A stretch of 64,000 nt of DNA. It comes from Prosthecodimorpha staleyi. GTDB taxonomy: Bacteria > Pseudomonadota > Alphaproteobacteria > Rhizobiales > Ancalomicrobiaceae. The position numbers and the translations under genes were made by a program. Every line of letters starts with the position of its first letter. Within the stretch, counting starts at the first letter, position 1. Of the stretch, positions 61,614-64,000 are shown in pieces. Location of the stretch: NCBI RefSeq assembly GCF_018729455.1, contig NZ_JAHHZF010000011.1, positions 186,001-250,000 on the forward strand. Reading direction: 5' to 3'. The notes beneath the pieces were generated by a model. That model saw nothing but the letters and a program-made list of their open reading frames with translations. It was not told the DNA's origin and searched no databases.

Positions 61614-63332
61614 TCAGGCGCCGGGCCGGGCCGGCCGCGCGAACAGGCGTTCGACGACCTTCAGGATGGCCAGGGCGGCCAGCACGACGGCCATGATCAG
61701 GGTCGAGAAGGCGGCGGCGTGGGTGGTCGAGCCGGCATCGTCGAGCAGCATGACGGTGGCGGCGGCGAGGCCGGTGCCCGGCGAGATCAGGAAGATGATC
61801 GCCGACAGGGTGACCATCGAGCGCATGAAGAAGAAGACGCCGACGGAAATCAGGGTCGGCAGCACCAGCGGCACGGTGACATGGCGCAGCGTGTCGAAGG
61901 CGCTGCCGCCGAGACAGCTCGACGCCTCGTCGAAGCTCTTCGAGATCTGCCGGAGGCTGGTCGAGGCGGTCAGGAGACCTTGCGAGAAATAGTGGAACAC
62001 GTTGCAGATCGCGAGCATCAGTAGCGTGTCGTAGACGAGCGCCATCACGCCGCCGGCGGCATTGAAGGCGAACACGTAAGCCAAGCCGAGCACCATGCCG
62101 GGGATCGCCGCCGGCAGGAGGCCGAGCGCGTTGACGACGCGGCCGACCGGCCCCTTGTCCTTGGCCACCACCCAGGCGGCGGCCGCGGCCAGCACGACGC
62201 CGATGCCGGCCGCCATCAGGGAGACGATGACGCTGTTCCAGAGCGACTGCAGCCCATTCTGGGCCGTGTTCTGGGTGTAGTTGTTGAGCGTGAAGGTCAT
62301 GTTGTAGGGCCAGGTCTTGACGAAGCTGGCATAGATGACGATGCCGACCACGGCCAGGATCGGGATGGCGATCAGGATCGCGGCCGCCAGCATGGCGCCG
62401 TCGAAGAGCGGCGCCCGGCGCGGCACCAGCGGCACCGAGCGGTCGCCGACCAGCGCGAACTGGCGGCGGTTCGCGATCCGCTCGATCTGGAAGGCGAACA
62501 ACGCCGGCAGCAGCAGCACGATCGCCACCACCGAGCCGAGCTGGAAATTCATCTGGCCGGAGACCTGATTGTAGATCTCGTTGGCGAGCACCGTGTAGTC
62601 GCCGCCGATCACCATCGGATTGCCGAAATCCGTGATCGCGATGGTGAAGACCAGGAAGGCCGCCGCCAGCAGGCCGAACTTCACGCCCGGCAGCGTCACG
62701 TCGAAGAACTTGCGTACCGGGCCGGCGCCGAGCACCGTCGCGGCCTCGTAGGGGCGCGCATCGGCGACCGAAAGCGCCGTCACCAGCAGGAGGACGGCCT
62801 GGGGGAAGCAGTAGAGCACGTCCGCCGTGACCACGCCCCAGAAGCCGTAGATCTTGATGTCGAGCCCGAAGGTGCGGTTGATGATGCCGTTGCGGCCGAA
62901 CAGGAAGACCAGGCCGAGCGCCTGGACGAGCGACGGCGCGAAGACCGGCAGCAGCGCGATGCCGTGGAACAGCCACTTCATCGGCATCGCCGAACGGGTC
63001 AGCGCATAGGCATAGACGAAGGCGAGCACGACCGTGATCACCGTCACGGTCACCGACACCGCCAGACTGTGGCCGACGATGGTCCAGAATTTCGGTGCCG
63101 CGAAGACCTTGACGTAATTGTCGATCCCGTAGCCGCCGCCGACCGCGACGCTCTTCAGGAAGACGACGATCATCGGCCAGCCGACGAAGATCGCCAGGCC
63201 GGCCAGAACCGCGAGGCCGACCAGCTTCAGGAACAGCCGGTCGCCATCGAAGGCGCCGGCGCCGCGCCCCATGCCGGGGCCATGCCCCGCGCCGGGGGCC
63301 GTCGAGGTCGTCGCCGAGGCGGGCGCGGTCAC
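61614..63332 (-). CDS. Fused ABC transporter permease (2-aminoethylphosphonate or iron type)
   Basis: 572 residues holding two six-helix permease halves in one chain, with EAA loops Y-E-A-A-T-V-L-G-A-G-P near residue 200 and D-E-A-S-S-C-L-G-G-S near residue 475. This fused form occurs in FbpB-like iron importers and in the putative 2-aminoethylphosphonate importer family (TIGR03262 type). The start overlaps the ATPase stop (ATGA). The substrate cannot be settled here. Confidence 0.85.
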   Translation of the reverse strand: MTAPASATTSTAPGAGHGPGMGRGAGAFDGDRLFLKLVGLAVLAGLAIFVGWPMIVVFLKSVAVGGGYGIDNYVKVFAAPKFWTIVGHSLAVSVTVTVITVVLAFVYAYALTRSAMPMKWLFHGIALLPVFAPSLVQALGLVFLFGRNGIINRTFGLDIKIYGFWGVVTADVLYCFPQAVLLLVTALSVADARPYEAATVLGAGPVRKFFDVTLPGVKFGLLAAAFLVFTIAITDFGNPMVIGGDYTVLANEIYNQVSGQMNFQLGSVVAIVLLLPALFAFQIERIANRRQFALVGDRSVPLVPRRAPLFDGAMLAAAILIAIPILAVVGIVIYASFVKTWPYNMTFTLNNYTQNTAQNGLQSLWNSVIVSLMAAGIGVVLAAAAAWVVAKDKGPVGRVVNALGLLPAAIPGMVLGLAYVFAFNAAGGVMALVYDTLLMLAICNVFHYFSQGLLTASTSLRQISKSFDEASSCLGGSAFDTLRHVTVPLVLPTLISVGVFFFMRSMVTLSAIIFLISPGTGLAAATVMLLDDAGSTTHAAAFSTLIMAVVLAALAILKVVERLFARPARPGA

Positions 63333-64000
63333 GGGCGCAGCTCCGTCACCCGCACGACCGGCAGATGCACCGCGACCGCCTTGCCGACTGGTTCGACGGC
63401 GCCGCCGGCGCGATCGGCGATGATCTCGACGCCGCCAGCATCGACCACGGTGCGGGTGGTCGCGCCGAGGAAGTGGCTCGACTTGACCCGGCCCTGGAAG
63501 CGGTTCGGCCCCTCGGCCCCCGCAGGCTCGAGGGCGACATGTTCGGGTCGGATGCCGGCCGTGCTGCCCTCGGTCGGAGCCCGGTCGCCCTCGACCAGCA
63601 GCGGCGCGCCGAGACGGTCGCGGTCGGCGGGGCCGAGAAAATTCATGTGGCCGACGAATTCGGCGACGAAGCGCGTCTTCGGATGCAGGTAGATGCGCTC
63701 CGGGGCGTCCTCCTGCTCGATCCGGCCGGCACGCATCAGAACGACCCGGTCGGCCACCGCCAGCGCCTCCTCCTGGTCGTGGGTGACCATCAGGGTCGGC
63801 ACGCCGATGCGCTGCTGCAGGGCGCGGATTTCGTCGCGCAGCTGCAGGCGCACTTTGGCGTCCAGCGCCGACAGCGGCTCGTCGAGGAGCAAAAGTTTCG
63901 GCTCGACGGCGAGCGCACGGGCGAGCGCCACGCGCTGCTGCTGGCCGCCGGACAACTCGTGCGGAAAGCGGCCGGCGATCTGCGGCAGTTCGACGAGCGC
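63329..64000 (-). CDS. ABC transporter ATP-binding protein (5' part beyond window)
   Basis: At least 224 residues; the N-terminus with Walker A lies past the right edge. Visible are the signature L-S-G-G-Q-Q-Q-R, Walker B L-L-L-L-D-E-P, D-loop S-A-L-D, H-loop H-D-Q-E-E-A and a TOBE-like C-terminal domain with G-I-R-P-E-H-V. It is coupled to the fused permease downstream and belongs to the iron/polyamine/phosphonate ATPase class. Confidence 0.9.
   Translation of the reverse strand, partial: ALVELPQIAGRFPHELSGGQQQRVALARALAVEPKLLLLDEPLSALDAKVRLQLRDEIRALQQRIGVPTLMVTHDQEEALAVADRVVLMRAGRIEQEDAPERIYLHPKTRFVAEFVGHMNFLGPADRDRLGAPLLVEGDRAPTEGSTAGIRPEHVALEPAGAEGPNRFQGRVKSSHFLGATTRTVVDAGGVEIIADRAGGAVEPVGKAVAVHLPVVRVTELRP

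Noticed and set aside
61614-64000. Assignment as a definite iron importer or definite 2-aminoethylphosphonate importer
   Set aside because: Both families share the fused-permease layout and the binding-protein gene is outside the window, so the substrate is left open.

Overview
The window is a GC-rich chromosomal stretch of an alphaproteobacterium, most likely Hyphomicrobiales (Rhizobiales). The case rests on a GcrA cell-cycle regulator with GANTC sites in front of it, the phoR-pstSCAB-phoU-phoB gene order, a PstA with a large N-terminal insert, a DUF1127 protein, a cisplatin-type DNA ligase set (exonuclease, ligase and PdeM), and a SAM-II riboswitch ahead of metZ. The genus cannot be decided from sequence alone. 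No phage, insertion sequence, CRISPR array or rRNA operon is visible. This is ordinary core and near-core chromosome, densely packed, with many 4-bp ATGA/GTGA stop-start overlaps.

Layout. 0-9 kb: a TPR methyltransferase (cut by the left edge), DNA-repair exonuclease plus ligase, a secreted nuclease-like protein behind an S24 repressor, DUF952-pyrD, and a TauE/SafE permease with its TIGR02186 partner. 9-17 kb: a chemoreceptor, PdeM, ApaG, a CDP-alcohol phosphatidyltransferase, metZ under a SAM-II riboswitch, a long-form dCTP deaminase and a DUF2076 protein. 17-25 kb: a YbdK-type carboxylate-amine ligase, small secreted cysteine-containing proteins, an OmpR/EnvZ-type two-component pair, and an ADP-ribosylglycohydrolase fused to a degenerate tyrosine-phosphatase domain. 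25-30 kb: a complete ABC importer (binding protein, ATPase, two permeases) with a GntR/FCD regulator. 30-36 kb: tRNA-Gly(CCC) overlapping the end of a processive glycosyltransferase, an amino-acid-type binding protein, an alpha/beta hydrolase coupled to a CAP-domain lipoprotein, and a second TauE/SafE permease. 36-40 kb: argD-argF-hslO and gcrA.

40-50 kb is the phosphate regulon, read leftward: phoR, pstS, pstC, pstA, pstB, phoU, phoB. A PPK2 polyphosphate kinase diverges from phoR, so phosphate sensing, uptake and polyphosphate metabolism sit together. Hairpins lie between pstS and pstC, and a 16-bp tandem repeat lies between phoU and phoB. 50-54 kb: a GT4 glycosyltransferase and the NasT/NasS nitrate-responsive antitermination pair without its target genes. 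54.3-55.5 kb is a non-coding array of five full and one partial ~203-228 bp repeat units with nested ~12-bp subrepeats. 55.6-64 kb: cobK with an overlapping LysR gene, a small LuxR-type regulator, a HAD phosphatase, a DUF1127 protein, a UvrD-type helicase, and a fused-permease ABC importer (2-aminoethylphosphonate or iron type) running off the right edge.

The most unusual items are the pseudophosphatase-ADP-ribosylhydrolase fusion, the nested repeat array, the SAM-II riboswitch with a downstream terminator, the glycosyltransferase stop codon inside a tRNA gene, and the operator-like and GANTC-rich intergenic regions. I found no convincing wholly new multi-gene system.
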